A model generated the notes under the pieces. The model did no database searches and had not been told where the DNA came from. It worked only from the letters and a program-made list of their open reading frames with translations. The position numbers and the translations under genes are program-made. From positions 1 to 64,000 of the forward strand of contig NZ_CP017916.1 in assembly GCF_002119525.1 (NCBI RefSeq): 64,000 bases of DNA. Reading direction: 5' to 3'. The stretch comes from Vibrio syngnathi (GTDB lineage: Bacteria; Pseudomonadota; Gammaproteobacteria; Enterobacterales; Vibrionaceae). Below, one piece after another: positions 1 through 13,262 of this stretch. The first letter of the stretch is position 1. Each line of letters begins with the position of its first letter.

Positions 1-56
1 GATCTTATTCACTGGATCTGTGATCAATTGCTGGTGATCTGACTTATCAACAGGTA
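1..56 (+). promoter_or_regulatory. dnaA upstream control region: Dam sites and DnaA-box-like 9-mers
   Basis: Four GATC (Dam) sites start at 1, 15, 22 and 36, spaced 14, 7 and 14 bases. Two sequences resemble the DnaA box TTATNCACA: TTATTCACT at 5-13 and TTATCAACA at 44-52, each with one mismatch. This is what is expected of an autoregulated, SeqA-sequestered dnaA promoter. The motifs are seen directly; regulation is inferred from enteric dnaA. The replication origin itself is not in the window and probably lies upstream. Confidence 0.6.
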
Positions 57-99
57 AAATTAACGGTCATTTCATATAACTTAAATAGAGTGGGGCACC

Positions 100-1521
100 G
101 TGTCATCTTCGCTTTGGTTGCAATGCTTGCAACAGCTTCAAGAAGAATTACCAGCTACAGAATTCAGTATGTGGGTACGTCCGTTACAAGCGGAGCTCAA
201 TGGTAATACTCTAACTCTATTTGCACCAAACCGATTTGTACTCGATTGGGTGCGCGATAAGTACCTAAATAGCATTAACCGTTTGCTACAAGAATATTGT
301 GGTAATGATATTCCACATCTTCATTTTGAGATTGGAAGTAAACGAGTTACTGCTCCAAAATCTGAGACTATCGCCCCAGCTCGTACCCGTACAGCAGCCG
401 ATGTAGCCGCTGAGTCATCTGCACCTGCGCAATTGCAGGCTCGCAAGCCTGTCCACAATATCTGGCGTGATGAAGAACCTGTAGCGGTTGACCTTAACCA
501 CCGTTCAAACGTCAACCCAAAACACAAGTTCAATAACTTTGTTGAAGGTAAGTCGAACCAACTGGGTTTGGCTGCGGCTCGTCAGGTTTCTGACAATCCA
601 GGAACAGCCTACAACCCGTTATTCCTATACGGCGGCACTGGTTTAGGTAAAACGCACTTGTTGCATGCGGTGGGTAACGCCATTGTTGATAATAAGCCGA
701 ATGCGAAAGTGGTTTATATGCACTCAGAGCGTTTTGTTCAGGATATGGTAAAGGCACTGCAAAACAACGCGATTGAAGAGTTTAAGCGTTACTACCGTAG
801 TGTTGATGCATTGCTTATCGATGACATCCAATTCTTTGCGAATAAAGAGCGTTCTCAAGAAGAGTTTTTCCACACATTTAATGCGCTGCTTGAAGGCAAC
901 CAACAGATCATCCTAACGTCTGACCGTTATCCCAAAGAGATCAACGGGGTAGAAGATCGTCTGAAATCTCGCTTCGGTTGGGGTTTGACGGTTGCGATTG
1001 AGCCGCCAGAGCTTGAGACTCGTGTTGCGATCTTAATGAAGAAAGCAGAAGACCACCAAATTCACCTTGCGGATGAAGTGGCATTCTTTATTGCTAAGCG
1101 TTTACGCTCTAACGTTCGTGAGCTAGAAGGCGCATTGAACCGTGTTATCGCGAATGCAAATTTCACTGGTCGTCCGATCACGATCGATTTCGTGCGTGAA
1201 GCTCTGCGTGACTTACTTGCACTGCAAGAAAAGCTGGTCACCATTGATAACATTCAAAAGACAGTCGCTGAATACTACAAAATCAAAGTTGCTGATCTAT
1301 TATCTAAACGTCGTTCTCGTTCTGTTGCTCGTCCACGCCAACTGGCGATGGCACTGGCTAAAGAGTTAACTAACCACAGCTTGCCTGAGATTGGCGATGC
1401 ATTCGGTGGCCGTGACCACACGACCGTACTGCATGCTTGTCGTAAGATTGCTCAGCTGCGTGAAGAGAGCCACGACATTAAAGAAGATTATTCGAACTTG
1501 ATTCGTACCCTTTCTTCTTAA
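100..1521 (+). CDS. dnaA: Chromosomal replication initiator DnaA
   Basis: DnaA binds DnaA boxes at oriC, opens the duplex and loads DnaB. The product is 473 residues, close to E. coli DnaA (467). The N-terminal DnaB-interaction domain (about 1-80) is followed by a variable linker rich in Ala, Thr and Arg. The AAA+ domain has Walker A GGTGLGKT near residue 178 and Walker B LLIDDIQF near 238. The C-terminal DNA-binding signature [15 protein letters not shown] lies near 435. The start is GTG at 100, giving the usual N-terminus [17 protein letters not shown]. It heads the dnaA-dnaN-recF-gyrB cluster, with dnaN 81 bases downstream. The assignment is secure. Confidence 0.99.
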   Translation: MSSSLWLQCLQQLQEELPATEFSMWVRPLQAELNGNTLTLFAPNRFVLDWVRDKYLNSINRLLQEYCGNDIPHLHFEIGSKRVTAPKSETIAPARTRTAADVAAESSAPAQLQARKPVHNIWRDEEPVAVDLNHRSNVNPKHKFNNFVEGKSNQLGLAAARQVSDNPGTAYNPLFLYGGTGLGKTHLLHAVGNAIVDNKPNAKVVYMHSERFVQDMVKALQNNAIEEFKRYYRSVDALLIDDIQFFANKERSQEEFFHTFNALLEGNQQIILTSDRYPKEINGVEDRLKSRFGWGLTVAIEPPELETRVAILMKKAEDHQIHLADEVAFFIAKRLRSNVRELEGALNRVIANANFTGRPITIDFVREALRDLLALQEKLVTIDNIQKTVAEYYKIKVADLLSKRRSRSVARPRQLAMALAKELTNHSLPEIGDAFGGRDHTTVLHACRKIAQLREESHDIKEDYSNLIRTLSS

Positions 1522-1602
1522 TACACAGTATTCTTAACCTTAATAAGCAGAATCTTGGCCACGTACTATTACGCAGTGCCATTTAGACCGTAAGAGCAAG
1601 AT

Positions 1603-2703
1603 ATGAAATTTACCATTGAACGTAGTCACCTGATTAAGCCATTACAACAAGTCTCTGGCGCACTCGGTGGCAGGCCAACGCTTCCAATTCTAGGAAATCT
1701 ACTGATTAAAGTAGAAGATAACGTGTTGTCGATGACAGCAACGGATCTAGAAGTTGAACTGATCAGCCGTGTAACGCTTGAAGGTGATTTCGAAGCGGGC
1801 AGCATTACCGTACCTTCACGTAAGTTCCTAGATATCTGTCGCGGTTTGCCTGATAGCTCAGTGATCACCGTGGTCTTGGATGGTGACCGTGTTCAGGTTC
1901 GTTCTGGTCGTAGCCGTTTCTCATTAGCAACATTACCTGCGGCAGATTTTCCAAACATTGAAGATTGGAGCAGTGAAGTTGAAGTGTCAGTGACACAAGC
2001 TGAATTGCGCGGTCTTATCGAGAAAACCCAATTCTCAATGGCGAACCAAGACGTTCGTTACTACCTCAACGGTATGTTGTTTGAGATTGAAGGTTCTATC
2101 TTACGTAGTGTTGCAACTGATGGTCACCGTATGGCGGTATCTCAAGCGCAACTGGGTGCCGATTTTGCTCAGAAGCAGATCATTGTTCCTCGTAAAGGTG
2201 TGCAAGAGCTAGTGAAGCTACTGGATGCACCAGAGCAACCGGTAACGCTTCAAATTGGTAACTCTAATGTGCGTGCTGAAGTGAACAACTATGTCTTCAC
2301 TTCTAAGCTGGTTGATGGTCGTTTCCCTGATTATCGCCGCGTAATGCCGCAAAATACCACCAAGACATTAGAAGCTGGCTGTGATGAGTTACGTTCAGCG
2401 TTTTCTCGTGCTGCGATTCTGTCGAATGAAAAATTCCGTGGTGTTCGCGTTAATCTTGTAGATAGCGAGATGCGCATTACCGCGAATAACCCAGAGCAAG
2501 AAGAAGCGGAAGAAGTGCTAGACGTAACCTTTGATGGTGACGCACTAGAGATTGGCTTCAACGTAAGCTACGTATTGGATGTATTGAATACGCTGCGTTG
2601 TGAACAAGTTCGCATCTCAATGTCAGACGCCAATGCGAGTGCTCTTATCGAGAACGCTCAAGACGACAGCGCGATGTACGTTGTTATGCCTATTCGCTTA
2701 TAA
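1603..2703 (+). CDS. dnaN: DNA polymerase III beta sliding clamp
   Basis: The clamp dimerises around DNA and tethers polymerase III and other polymerases. The protein has the standard 366 residues. It begins MKFTIERSHLIKPLQQVSGALGGRPTLPILGNLL and ends with the conserved YVVMPIRL, which helps form the hydrophobic partner-binding pocket. Three topologically similar clamp domains fill its length. It lies between dnaA and recF on the same strand and is probably co-transcribed with both; recF follows after 53 bases. I see nothing unusual. Confidence 0.99.
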   Translation: MKFTIERSHLIKPLQQVSGALGGRPTLPILGNLLIKVEDNVLSMTATDLEVELISRVTLEGDFEAGSITVPSRKFLDICRGLPDSSVITVVLDGDRVQVRSGRSRFSLATLPAADFPNIEDWSSEVEVSVTQAELRGLIEKTQFSMANQDVRYYLNGMLFEIEGSILRSVATDGHRMAVSQAQLGADFAQKQIIVPRKGVQELVKLLDAPEQPVTLQIGNSNVRAEVNNYVFTSKLVDGRFPDYRRVMPQNTTKTLEAGCDELRSAFSRAAILSNEKFRGVRVNLVDSEMRITANNPEQEEAEEVLDVTFDGDALEIGFNVSYVLDVLNTLRCEQVRISMSDANASALIENAQDDSAMYVVMPIRL

Positions 2704-2756
2704 GCTGTCATATGTTGACCTATCGAGTCGTGATTGAAGATTAATATGAAGACGTT

Positions 2757-6271
<3,515 letters not shown>

Positions 6272-6310
6272 TATCTTTGATACTTCGCTCTTTCGCTTAA
6301 TTTCTGTGTC

Positions 6311-6347
6311 AGAGGTGCTCACATACATTCGTATGCTACGCGCCTCT
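6311..6347. repeat. Imperfect intergenic hairpin
   Basis: GAGGTGCTCACATAC and GTATGCTACGCGCCTC form an imperfect stem with loop ATTC, between the gyrB stop and its terminator. It resembles the palindromic intergenic units common in Vibrio. No coding potential is seen. Confidence 0.4.
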
Positions 6348-6400
6348 TCCTTGAACTAAAACGAAATAGCTTCGTCTCAAAAAACTAAATTTATAATTAA

Positions 6401-6430
6401 AAAGACTGCCAGAAATGGCGGTCTTTTTGT
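6401..6430 (+). terminator. Rho-independent terminator of gyrB
   Basis: The stem AAAGACTGCC / GGCGGTCTTT around loop AGAAAT is followed by TTTTGTTTTT. It lies about 130 bases after the gyrB stop. Confidence 0.85.
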
Positions 6431-6480
6431 TTTTAAGTTACTGAAAAATATTGAGTTGAAAAAATAATTGAAAATAATCC

Positions 6481-6509
6481 CTTGAAACTATTTTGCTCAA
6501 TCCACATAT
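6481..6509 (+). promoter_or_regulatory. Sigma-32 (heat-shock) promoter candidate of the small heat-shock gene
   Basis: CTTGAAA at 6481-6487, a 14-base spacer and CCACATAT at 6502-6509 match the sigma-32 pattern CTTGAAA-N14-CCCCATNT with one mismatch. Transcription from here leaves a leader of about 260 bases before the ATG at 6775. Confidence 0.6.
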
Positions 6510-6514
6510 CTAGT

Positions 6515-6774
6515 TGTGAAGAGGATGACTGTCTTGCTCTACAAGAGAAGAAACAGAACCTTCATAACCGTTGCTAGAGTATCGCTCAATAGAGGATAAC
6601 TTTGGCAGCACACAATTTAAAAATTGATTCATTGTCATGTCCCAGCGTTGTCGCCAAAAGAGGCGAAACCCGAGGAATGCAAACTGAATCCCTTAGCTGT
6701 TTACTGGGTCACTCACAAGTTCGATCTTAGTAAAAATCACAGCTAAGACTATTGCTTACTAAAAGGATAGCATT
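6515..6774 (+). promoter_or_regulatory. Long 5' leader of the small heat-shock gene, possible RNA thermometer
   Basis: The 260-base leader ends TTGCTTACTAAAAGGATAGC just before the ATG. The segment TTGCTT can face the ribosome-binding sequence AAAGGA, as in ROSE-type thermometers that control ibpA-class genes. I see no open reading frame in it. The thermometer function is an inference from gene class and leader length; I could not fold the RNA. Confidence 0.35.
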
Positions 6775-7209
6775 ATGAGAACTGTAGACTTCACTCCACT
6801 TTACCGCAACGCAATCGGCTTCGATCGTCTATTCAACATGATGGAAGCGAACACATCGAAAAATACTTCTGGCGGTTACCCTCCTTATAACATCGAGCAA
6901 AAAGACGAGAATAACTACCGTATTACTATGGCAGTCGCTGGCTTTGCAGATGACCAATTAGATCTGACTCAAAAAGAGAATACGCTAATTGTGAAAGGTG
7001 AGCGTAAAGAAGAAGTAGAGAAAACCTTCGTATATCAAGGTATTGCAGAGCGCGATTTCGAACGTAAATTCCAACTGGCTGACTATGTAAAAGTGGTAGG
7101 CGCAAGCATGGAAAATGGTCTCCTTCACATCGACCTAGAACGCGAGATCCCAGAAGCGATGCAACCGCGTAAGATTGCTATCAACGGTAATAGCCTACTA
7201 GAAGGCTAA
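6775..7209 (+). CDS. ibpA: Small heat-shock protein, IbpA/HspA type
   Basis: This ATP-independent holdase binds unfolding proteins and keeps them soluble for DnaK and ClpB. At 144 residues it is slightly longer than E. coli IbpA (137). It starts [20 protein letters not shown], nearly the IbpA N-terminus. The alpha-crystallin domain runs from about residue 35 ([23 protein letters not shown]), through [17 protein letters not shown], to [14 protein letters not shown]. The ribosome-binding site AAAGGA is 7 bases upstream. It is monocistronic and probably heat-induced from the sigma-32-like promoter upstream. Vibrio cholerae has an orthologue, hspA, at the same place. Confidence 0.95.
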   Translation: MRTVDFTPLYRNAIGFDRLFNMMEANTSKNTSGGYPPYNIEQKDENNYRITMAVAGFADDQLDLTQKENTLIVKGERKEEVEKTFVYQGIAERDFERKFQLADYVKVVGASMENGLLHIDLEREIPEAMQPRKIAINGNSLLEG

Positions 7210-7335
7210 TACCCGTCATACTTGAAGCTACAGCGTTGTTGACGTCGTAAATTCCCCCTAATTACATAGGTTCCCTATGCTCATAGGGCTGAATTTTCTA
7301 GTCGCCTAGCTGAACCCCCAATTATTTAGGGTATT
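7208..7335. repeat. 128-bp palindromic intergenic repeat unit
   Basis: The unit is bounded by inverted AATACCC (7208-7214) and GGGTATT (7329-7335). Further internal pairing is seen, such as GAAGCTACAGC against GCCTAGCTGAAC, and CCTATG against CATAGG in the centre. Its first bases overlap the stop codon region of the heat-shock gene. This looks like the extragenic palindromic or MITE-like units scattered through Vibrio genomes. The copy number elsewhere cannot be judged from this window. Confidence 0.6.
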
Positions 7336-7367
7336 CAAGTGACAAACATTATCGGGAAGTAAAAGTG

Positions 7368-7408
7368 AAAGAGCACCAGTACCTTGAAGAAGGTCGGTGC
7401 TCTTTTTT
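7368..7408. terminator. Bidirectional terminator between ibpA and avtA
   Basis: The stem GAGCACC / GGTGCTC (7371-7402) has an inner ACCTT / AAGGT stem. It is flanked by AAAAGTGAAA on the left and TTTTTT on the right, so it could serve the rightward heat-shock transcript and, less well, leftward avtA. Confidence 0.8.
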
Positions 7409-7462
7409 GTTTGTCCTATCACCGTCATTCCATAGAGGGAGGAACGACCGAGTAGGGAATCT

Positions 7463-8716
7463 CTATTTACTTTCGCTGTAAGCCTTTTTCACTTCTTCAG
7501 CGATGATAGTGATACCTTTCTGCATCGCTTCATCATCTTGTACGTAGTTCATACGCAAGCACTGATGAGCATGATCCCACTCGTCTTCTTGACCGATAAA
7601 GAAGTATTCACCCGGAACAATTAATACGCCACGAGCTTTGAGTCGGTTGTACAGCTCCATGGTGGTAATCGGTAGCTCATCAAACCATAGCCATAAGAAA
7701 ATCGCGCCTTCAGGCTTATGGATACGGAAACGTGGATCATCAATAGCGTCTTGAAGCAGCTCAACCGCACGTAGAGATTTGTCTTTATAGAAAGGTTTGA
7801 TTACCTCGCTGCTTAAGCGTAGTAAATCGCCTTTTTCAATCATGTGGTTAGCAATCGCAGGGCCAACACTATTGGGTGCCAAGCTGATAATGCCATTCAT
7901 GTTGGTCAATGCTTGTGTTACTTCTTCGCTCGCAATCACGATACCGCAACGCACACCCGGCAAGCCGAGTTTAGATAGGCTCATGCACAGAATCGAATTT
8001 TCATTCCAGAACGGTTCCACATCTTCAAAGATGATGTTTGGAAATGGTAGGCCGTAGGCATTATCGATCAGTAGCGGGATGTTGTTTTCACGCGCCAGCT
8101 TATCCAGTTTACGCACTTCTTCGTCGGTCAGTACGTTACCCGTTGGGTTGGTTGGACGAGAGGCACAGATAGCCGCAACTGAGTCATCAACTTTTAGCTG
8201 TTCAAAATCGACGTGGTATTTGAACTGTCTGTTTTCAAGCAGCTCGATCTCTGGGTGGTAAGAGATAAAGATATCGTCGTCAATGCCCGCATCGCCGTAG
8301 CCAATGTATTCCGGCGCGATCGGTAGCAAGATTTTCTTATGTGAGCCATCAGGCTGTTGGCCTGCTAGTAGGTTGAATAGGTAGAAGAAGCCACTTTGGC
8401 TGCCATTAGTTAGGCTAATGTTCTTCTCACTGATGTCCCAGCCGTAAGTATCTTTTAGCATTGTAGCTAACGACTTGATGAAGCTGTCTTTGCCTTGCGG
8501 ACCATCGTAGTTGGCGAGGGCGGCGATGAGTTCTCCACTGGCGAGCATGTCGGCACTGGCTTGGTTAAAGTAATCGAGCATGGCTGGGATAGCGGCTGGG
8601 TTACCACCACCGAGCATGATTGCACCAGGAGTGCGCAGGCCATCATTCAAATCATCCATTAAACGAGTGATTCCAGAGTATCGATTAAACTTTTCACCAA
8701 ACTTTGAGAATTGCAT
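7463..8716 (-). CDS. avtA: Valine-pyruvate aminotransferase
   Basis: AvtA is a cytoplasmic PLP-dependent class I aminotransferase that interconverts valine and pyruvate with 2-oxoisovalerate and alanine. At 417 residues it equals E. coli AvtA. It begins MQFSKFGEKFNRYSGITRLMDDLNDGL. The PLP-lysine motif SLSKLGLPGVRCGI follows NAYGLPFPNIIF, where the aspartate and tyrosine contact the cofactor. Substrate contacts SRPTNPTGN lie about 165 residues in. It is a single-gene unit, convergent with the heat-shock gene and upstream of glyS on the same strand. The avtA assignment over other class I enzymes rests on length, N-terminus and synteny. Confidence 0.95.
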   Translation of the reverse strand: MQFSKFGEKFNRYSGITRLMDDLNDGLRTPGAIMLGGGNPAAIPAMLDYFNQASADMLASGELIAALANYDGPQGKDSFIKSLATMLKDTYGWDISEKNISLTNGSQSGFFYLFNLLAGQQPDGSHKKILLPIAPEYIGYGDAGIDDDIFISYHPEIELLENRQFKYHVDFEQLKVDDSVAAICASRPTNPTGNVLTDEEVRKLDKLARENNIPLLIDNAYGLPFPNIIFEDVEPFWNENSILCMSLSKLGLPGVRCGIVIASEEVTQALTNMNGIISLAPNSVGPAIANHMIEKGDLLRLSSEVIKPFYKDKSLRAVELLQDAIDDPRFRIHKPEGAIFLWLWFDELPITTMELYNRLKARGVLIVPGEYFFIGQEDEWDHAHQCLRMNYVQDDEAMQKGITIIAEEVKKAYSESK

Positions 8717-9035
8717 TGCTTCGTATACCTAATTCATTGTGATTATTATTCGTAGATTATGATCAATCTTATGAACCCGAGCGTGGCGGGTTACAGTGGG
8801 TAATATTCGAACATACCGCAATGTTTTTGCGGCGCAAAGCACGAATTGCCCTCACACGAAAAAAAACTCAACAATGTTTATCTAATTACTTACCGATTTC
8901 TTATTGAATGCGCTTTGATAATAACGAAGATGCTTTATATTTTTGTTTAGTTTCTGCTGTTTCAATCATTGAGCGCTTACTTCGAGTTCGTATAAATAAC
9001 CAATATCTGTCTCAAAAAATGCTTGGTTAACAAAA
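8717..9035. other. avtA upstream region, no gene seen
   Basis: This 319-base gap contains the avtA promoter region (minus strand) and a small hairpin CCGCAA / TTGCGG at 8817-8833. No open reading frame, riboswitch or repeat is recognised. Confidence 0.5.
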
Positions 9036-9063
9036 ACAAAAAGGGAAGCTTTCGCTTCCCTTT
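9036..9063 (-). terminator. Rho-independent terminator of glyQS
   Basis: On the minus strand, AAGGGAAGC - GAAA - GCTTCCCTT is followed by TTTGTTTTTG. It lies 60 bases after the glyS stop. Confidence 0.85.
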
Positions 9064-9122
9064 GGGTATTTACCTAAGTCGTACTAACCAATCGGAAGAA
9101 CAACTTCTTTCTGCAATATTGC

Positions 9123-11204
9123 TTATTTATGTAAAAGAGAAATATCAGCAATCTGTAGGAACAGGTTACGTAGGTTGTTCAGTAGCGTTAGACGGTTCTT
9201 CTTAAGCGCTTCGTCATCAGCCATAACCATTACGTTGTCGAAGAATGCATCAACGGGTTCACGTAGATCAGCAAGTTTACTTAGGGCTTCTTGGTAGTTG
9301 CCTGTCGCGAATGCTGGTTCTAATGCTTCTGTCATTACTTCAACGTTTTCAGCCAGAGCTTTCTCTGCGTCTTCTTGAAGCAGAGCAAGATCGATTTCAG
9401 CTGGTAGCTCGCCATCGAATTTCGCAAGGATGTTACCTACACGCTTGTTCGCTGCTGCTAGTGCTTCTGCTGCTTCCAATTCACGGAAGTGAGAAACGGC
9501 TTTAACACGTTGGTCAAAGTCAGCTGGCTTAGTTGGACGACGTGCTAGTACCGCTTGGATGATATCAACGCTGAAACCAGCATCTTGGTACCATGCGCGG
9601 AAACGACCTAGCATGAAGTCGATAACGTCAGCTTCAACGTTGTCGTTAGTTAGCTTGTCGCCTAGTAGCTCTTTCGCTTTACCTATTAGATCGGTTAGGT
9701 CTAGGTTGTAGCCGTTTTCAACGATGATACGTAGCACACCCAGTGATGCACGACGTAGAGCGAATGGGTCAGAACCTTTTGGAGCTTGGCCAATACCGAA
9801 GATACCTACGATAGTGTCTAGCTTGTCTGCCATTGCTACTGCAGAAGAGATACCAGTGCTTGGCAGTGTGTCACCTGCGAAACGAGGCATGTACTGCTCG
9901 TAAAGTGCTAGTGCTACTTGCTCGTCTTCACCATCGTGAGTCGCGTAGTGCATGCCCATCACACCTTGAGTATCCGTAAATTCGAATACCATAGATGTCA
10001 TTAGGTCACACTTAGCCAGTAGGCCTGCACGCTTAGATTTTTCAACGTCAGCATCGATTTGCTCAGCAATGTAGCCAGCAAGTTCTGTGATGCGGTCTGT
10101 TTTGTCTTTGATTGTACCAAGTTGCTTTTGGAAGATAGCTTGGTCTAGTTCAGCAAGACGGTCGATAAGCGGACGCTTACGGTCTGTGTTGAAGAAGAAC
10201 TCAGCATCAGCAAGACGTGGACGTACAACCTTCTCGTTACCTTCGATTACGTGACGAGGCTCTTTAGACTCGATGTTCGAAACGAAGATAAAGTTCGGTA
10301 GTAGGCTTCTTTCAGCGTCACCAATCTCATGCGAATAAACAGGGAAGTACTTCTGGTCGCCTTTCATGGTGTAAACCAAAGCTTCAGAAGGCACTTTTAG
10401 GAACTCTTGCTCAAACTTAGCTGTAAGCACTACTGGCCATTCAACCAAAGACGTCACTTCTTCAACAAGGTCGTCTTCTAGGTCAGCAATACCGCCAACA
10501 GCTTCCGCTGCCTTTTTAGCATCAGCAAGAATGATCGCTTTACGCGCATCGTAATCTGCCATTACTTTACCGCGCTCTTCTAAGATCGCAGGGTATTGGT
10601 CAGCAGAGTCGATTGTGAACTCTTGTTCGCCCATGAAACGGTGACCACGGATAGTACGAGCAGAAGCTACGCCTAGGATTTTGCCTTCAACAAGCTCATC
10701 GCCTAGTAGTACTGTCAGTGTTTTCACTGGACGGATAAATTGAATGTCTGAGTTACCCCAGCGCATTGCTTTAGGAATTGGTAGGCCAGCCAGTGCTTTC
10801 GCAGCGATGTCCATCACCAATTCTTGAACAGGTTTGCCAACTACTTCTTGTTTGAAAAGAAGCCACTCGCCTTTGTCTGTTTTCAGGCGGTCAGCTTGCT
10901 CAACAGTAATACCGTTACCACGAGCCCAACCTTGTGCAGCTTTAGTCGCGTTGCCTTCCGCATCGAATGCGACAGAAATTGCAGGACCGCGCTTCTCAAC
11001 GACTTTGTCTGCTTGGCCTTCAGCCAGTGCCGTCACTTTTAGTGCTAGACGACGAGGTGCTGCGTACCACTTGATGCCTTCGTGAGAAAGCTCAGCCGTT
11101 TTAAGACCCGCTTCAAAGTTAGAAGCAAAGGCTTCAGCTAGAGAACGAAGTGCCGTTGGTGGAAGCTCTTCCGTACCCAGTTCAATTAGAAAATTCTTCG
11201 CCAT
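9123..11204 (-). CDS. glyS: Glycine-tRNA ligase beta subunit
   Basis: This is the beta subunit of the bacterial alpha2-beta2 glycyl-tRNA synthetase, which carries tRNA recognition. It is 693 residues (E. coli 689). It starts [27 protein letters not shown], the signature of the family. The HD-like and anticodon-binding regions occupy the C-terminal half (for example FELRRASLG-type motif [21 protein letters not shown]). The start lies 2 bases after the glyQ stop, so the two are translated together and terminated at 9036-9063. Confidence 0.98.
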   Translation of the reverse strand: MAKNFLIELGTEELPPTALRSLAEAFASNFEAGLKTAELSHEGIKWYAAPRRLALKVTALAEGQADKVVEKRGPAISVAFDAEGNATKAAQGWARGNGITVEQADRLKTDKGEWLLFKQEVVGKPVQELVMDIAAKALAGLPIPKAMRWGNSDIQFIRPVKTLTVLLGDELVEGKILGVASARTIRGHRFMGEQEFTIDSADQYPAILEERGKVMADYDARKAIILADAKKAAEAVGGIADLEDDLVEEVTSLVEWPVVLTAKFEQEFLKVPSEALVYTMKGDQKYFPVYSHEIGDAERSLLPNFIFVSNIESKEPRHVIEGNEKVVRPRLADAEFFFNTDRKRPLIDRLAELDQAIFQKQLGTIKDKTDRITELAGYIAEQIDADVEKSKRAGLLAKCDLMTSMVFEFTDTQGVMGMHYATHDGEDEQVALALYEQYMPRFAGDTLPSTGISSAVAMADKLDTIVGIFGIGQAPKGSDPFALRRASLGVLRIIVENGYNLDLTDLIGKAKELLGDKLTNDNVEADVIDFMLGRFRAWYQDAGFSVDIIQAVLARRPTKPADFDQRVKAVSHFRELEAAEALAAANKRVGNILAKFDGELPAEIDLALLQEDAEKALAENVEVMTEALEPAFATGNYQEALSKLADLREPVDAFFDNVMVMADDEALKKNRLTLLNNLRNLFLQIADISLLHK

Positions 11205-11206
11205 GA

Positions 11207-12136
11207 TTATTTACCTTCCTTTTCTTCTACAGATCGGCACATTGGGAAGCCAAGTGCTTCACGTGACGCGTAGTACGCTTCTGCAACAGCTTTAGTCAGG
11301 TTGCGGATACGAAGGATGTAACGTTGACGCTCTGTTACAGAGATAGCTTTGCGCGCATCAAGGATGTTGAATGCGTGGCCTGCTTTTAGAATGCGCTCGT
11401 AAGCTGGAAGCGGCAGTGGCTTCTCAAGCTCAAGTAGCTCTTTACACTCTTTTTCGCACTGGTCGAAGAAAGTGAATAGGAAATCTACGTCTGCGTGCTC
11501 GAAGTTGTATGTTGATTGCTCAACTTCGTTTTGGTGGAAGATGTCACCGTAAGTCACGTTAGAACCGTCTGGTGCTACGTTCCATACAAGGTCGTAAACA
11601 GAGTCTACTTCCTGGATGTACATTGCTAGACGCTCGATACCGTAAGTGATCTCACCCGTTACTGGCTTACACTCAAGACCGCCAACTTGTTGGAAGTAAG
11701 TGAATTGAGTCACTTCCATGCCGTTTAGCCATACTTCCCAACCAAGACCCCATGCGCCTAGCGTTGGGTTTTCCCAGTTGTCTTCTACGAAACGAATATC
11801 GTGAACAAGTGGGTCGACACCAAGAACTTCAAGCGAGCCTAAGTACAACTCCTGGATGTTATCTGGAGAAGGTTTTAGAGCTACTTGGAATTGATAGTAG
11901 TGCTGCAGGCGGTTCGGGTTTTCACCGTAACGACCATCGGTCGGACGACGAGAAGGTTGAACGTATGCCGTAGACATTGGCTCTGGGCCAAGTGCACGTA
12001 GACATGTCATTGGGTGAGAGGTGCCAGCACCTACTTCCATATCTAGTGGTTGAACAATGGTACAACCGTTTTGTGCCCAGTAATCCTGCAGCGCGAGGAT
12101 CATTCCCTGGAAGGTTTTGATATCGTATTTTTGCAT
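11207..12136 (-). CDS. glyQ: Glycine-tRNA ligase alpha subunit
   Basis: GlyQ is the class II catalytic subunit that activates glycine and charges tRNA-Gly with GlyS. It has 309 residues (E. coli 303). It begins [44 protein letters not shown], which contains class II motif 1. Motif 2 includes [22 protein letters not shown]. It is the first gene of glyQS and diverges from mneA across a 420-base gap that also holds the manganese riboswitch. Confidence 0.98.
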   Translation of the reverse strand: MQKYDIKTFQGMILALQDYWAQNGCTIVQPLDMEVGAGTSHPMTCLRALGPEPMSTAYVQPSRRPTDGRYGENPNRLQHYYQFQVALKPSPDNIQELYLGSLEVLGVDPLVHDIRFVEDNWENPTLGAWGLGWEVWLNGMEVTQFTYFQQVGGLECKPVTGEITYGIERLAMYIQEVDSVYDLVWNVAPDGSNVTYGDIFHQNEVEQSTYNFEHADVDFLFTFFDQCEKECKELLELEKPLPLPAYERILKAGHAFNILDARKAISVTERQRYILRIRNLTKAVAEAYYASREALGFPMCRSVEEKEGK

Positions 12137-12344
12137 AGTCAGGTTCGCGCGATTCTTTTAAATGAATGATAAAAATAACCTCTGAGTATACCGAGATATT
12201 GGTAAAGCGAGTAGGGGTAATCTTGTTTAATTAGTGGTCTAAAATGTCGTTTAGTGGATTTTTTTGCCTTTAATGTTTGTTTTTCGGCACAAGTGGATAT
12301 TTTGATAACTTTGACACTTGTGTTTGAAAGCGTGGGTGATTAAA

Positions 12345-12530
12345 ATCTCGCGGTCTTTGGGGAGTAGCTTACTTATTCATATCCTATTGAATGAGTTCGT
12401 CCGTCAACATAATTGATGCAAAATCATCATGGCGTTCGAGGCAACCACCACCTTGGTGGCGCTTAGCAAGACCTTAGACAAGCATCGTGAACCGGGATGG
12501 GGCGCGAGGTTTGTCTTTGGTTAAATATAA
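12345..12530 (+). promoter_or_regulatory. yybP-ykoY manganese riboswitch
   Basis: The conserved opening GGGGAGTAGCT is at 12359-12369. The conserved CCGTCAACATAATTG block is near 12411 and AGCAAGACCTTAGAC near 12466, followed by the closing GCGAGGTTTGTCTTTGG. These are the hallmarks of the yybP-ykoY RNA, which binds Mn2+ and raises expression of manganese-efflux genes. The next gene encodes exactly such an exporter. The ends are approximate because the RNA could not be folded here. Confidence 0.85.
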
Positions 12531-12556
12531 TAATCTCCGTCCCAAATGAGCATGTC

Positions 12557-13111
12557 GTGAGCGTTTTAGCAATTTCAATTACAACTGTCGCCTTAGCCGA
12601 GATCGGTGATAAGACTCAGTTGCTATCCCTTTTATTAGCCAGTCGATATCGAAAACCGATACCTATCATCGCGGCTATCTTCTTTGCCACTATTGCCAAT
12701 CATGCCCTTGCCGCATGGCTTGGAGTTGTGGTCGCGGATTATTTATCTCCTGAAGTGTTGAAATGGGTGCTGGTGGTCAGTTTCATTGCGATGGCAGGCT
12801 GGATTCTGATTCCTGATAAATTAGACGATGATGAGCAGATCTCGAATCGAGGCCCATTTGTCGCCAGTTTTATTGCTTTCTTCATTGCTGAGATTGGCGA
12901 TAAGACTCAGATTGCGACCTCCATTCTAGGGGCTCAATACTCTGATGCATTAACGTGGGTGATTCTAGGTACTACGATCGGTATGTTGCTGGCGAATGTG
13001 CCAGTGGTGATCATCGGTAAGCTTTCTGCGGATAAGATGCCTCTTGATCTGATTCGTAAGATCACTGCTTTGTTATTTGTGGGTTTGGCTATCGGAGCTG
13101 CTTTCTATTAA
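12557..13111 (+). CDS. mneA: Manganese exporter of the UPF0016/Gdt1 family
   Basis: This inner-membrane Mn2+ exporter has 184 residues and six predicted membrane segments in two repeated halves. Each half has the family motif E-x-G-D-K-[ST]: AEIGDKTQLL near residue 13 and AEIGDKTQIA near 113. I chose the GTG at 12557, because it places the first motif at the usual distance from the N-terminus. An in-frame upstream ATG at 12497 would start inside the riboswitch. In Vibrio cholerae the gene at this locus (mneA) is known to export manganese. The upstream yybP-ykoY element supports induction by Mn2+. Confidence 0.93.
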   Translation: MSVLAISITTVALAEIGDKTQLLSLLLASRYRKPIPIIAAIFFATIANHALAAWLGVVVADYLSPEVLKWVLVVSFIAMAGWILIPDKLDDDEQISNRGPFVASFIAFFIAEIGDKTQIATSILGAQYSDALTWVILGTTIGMLLANVPVVIIGKLSADKMPLDLIRKITALLFVGLAIGAAFY

Positions 13112-13262
13112 GCGGTGGTATTGAGTCTTATTATACTCAACCAGTAGAGTAATGTGTTGTAGGTCATACTCTTACAGTATTGTGGGGTTTATCGAGCGAA
13201 TGGACATATAACTGTCATACTTGTCATGATATTTTAATCTTGTGAGTTAAGAACACGAGGGC

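Noticed and set aside
1..100. Replication origin within the window
   Set aside because: Only two weak DnaA boxes and no AT-rich unwinding region are present; in Vibrio the origin lies upstream near mioC.
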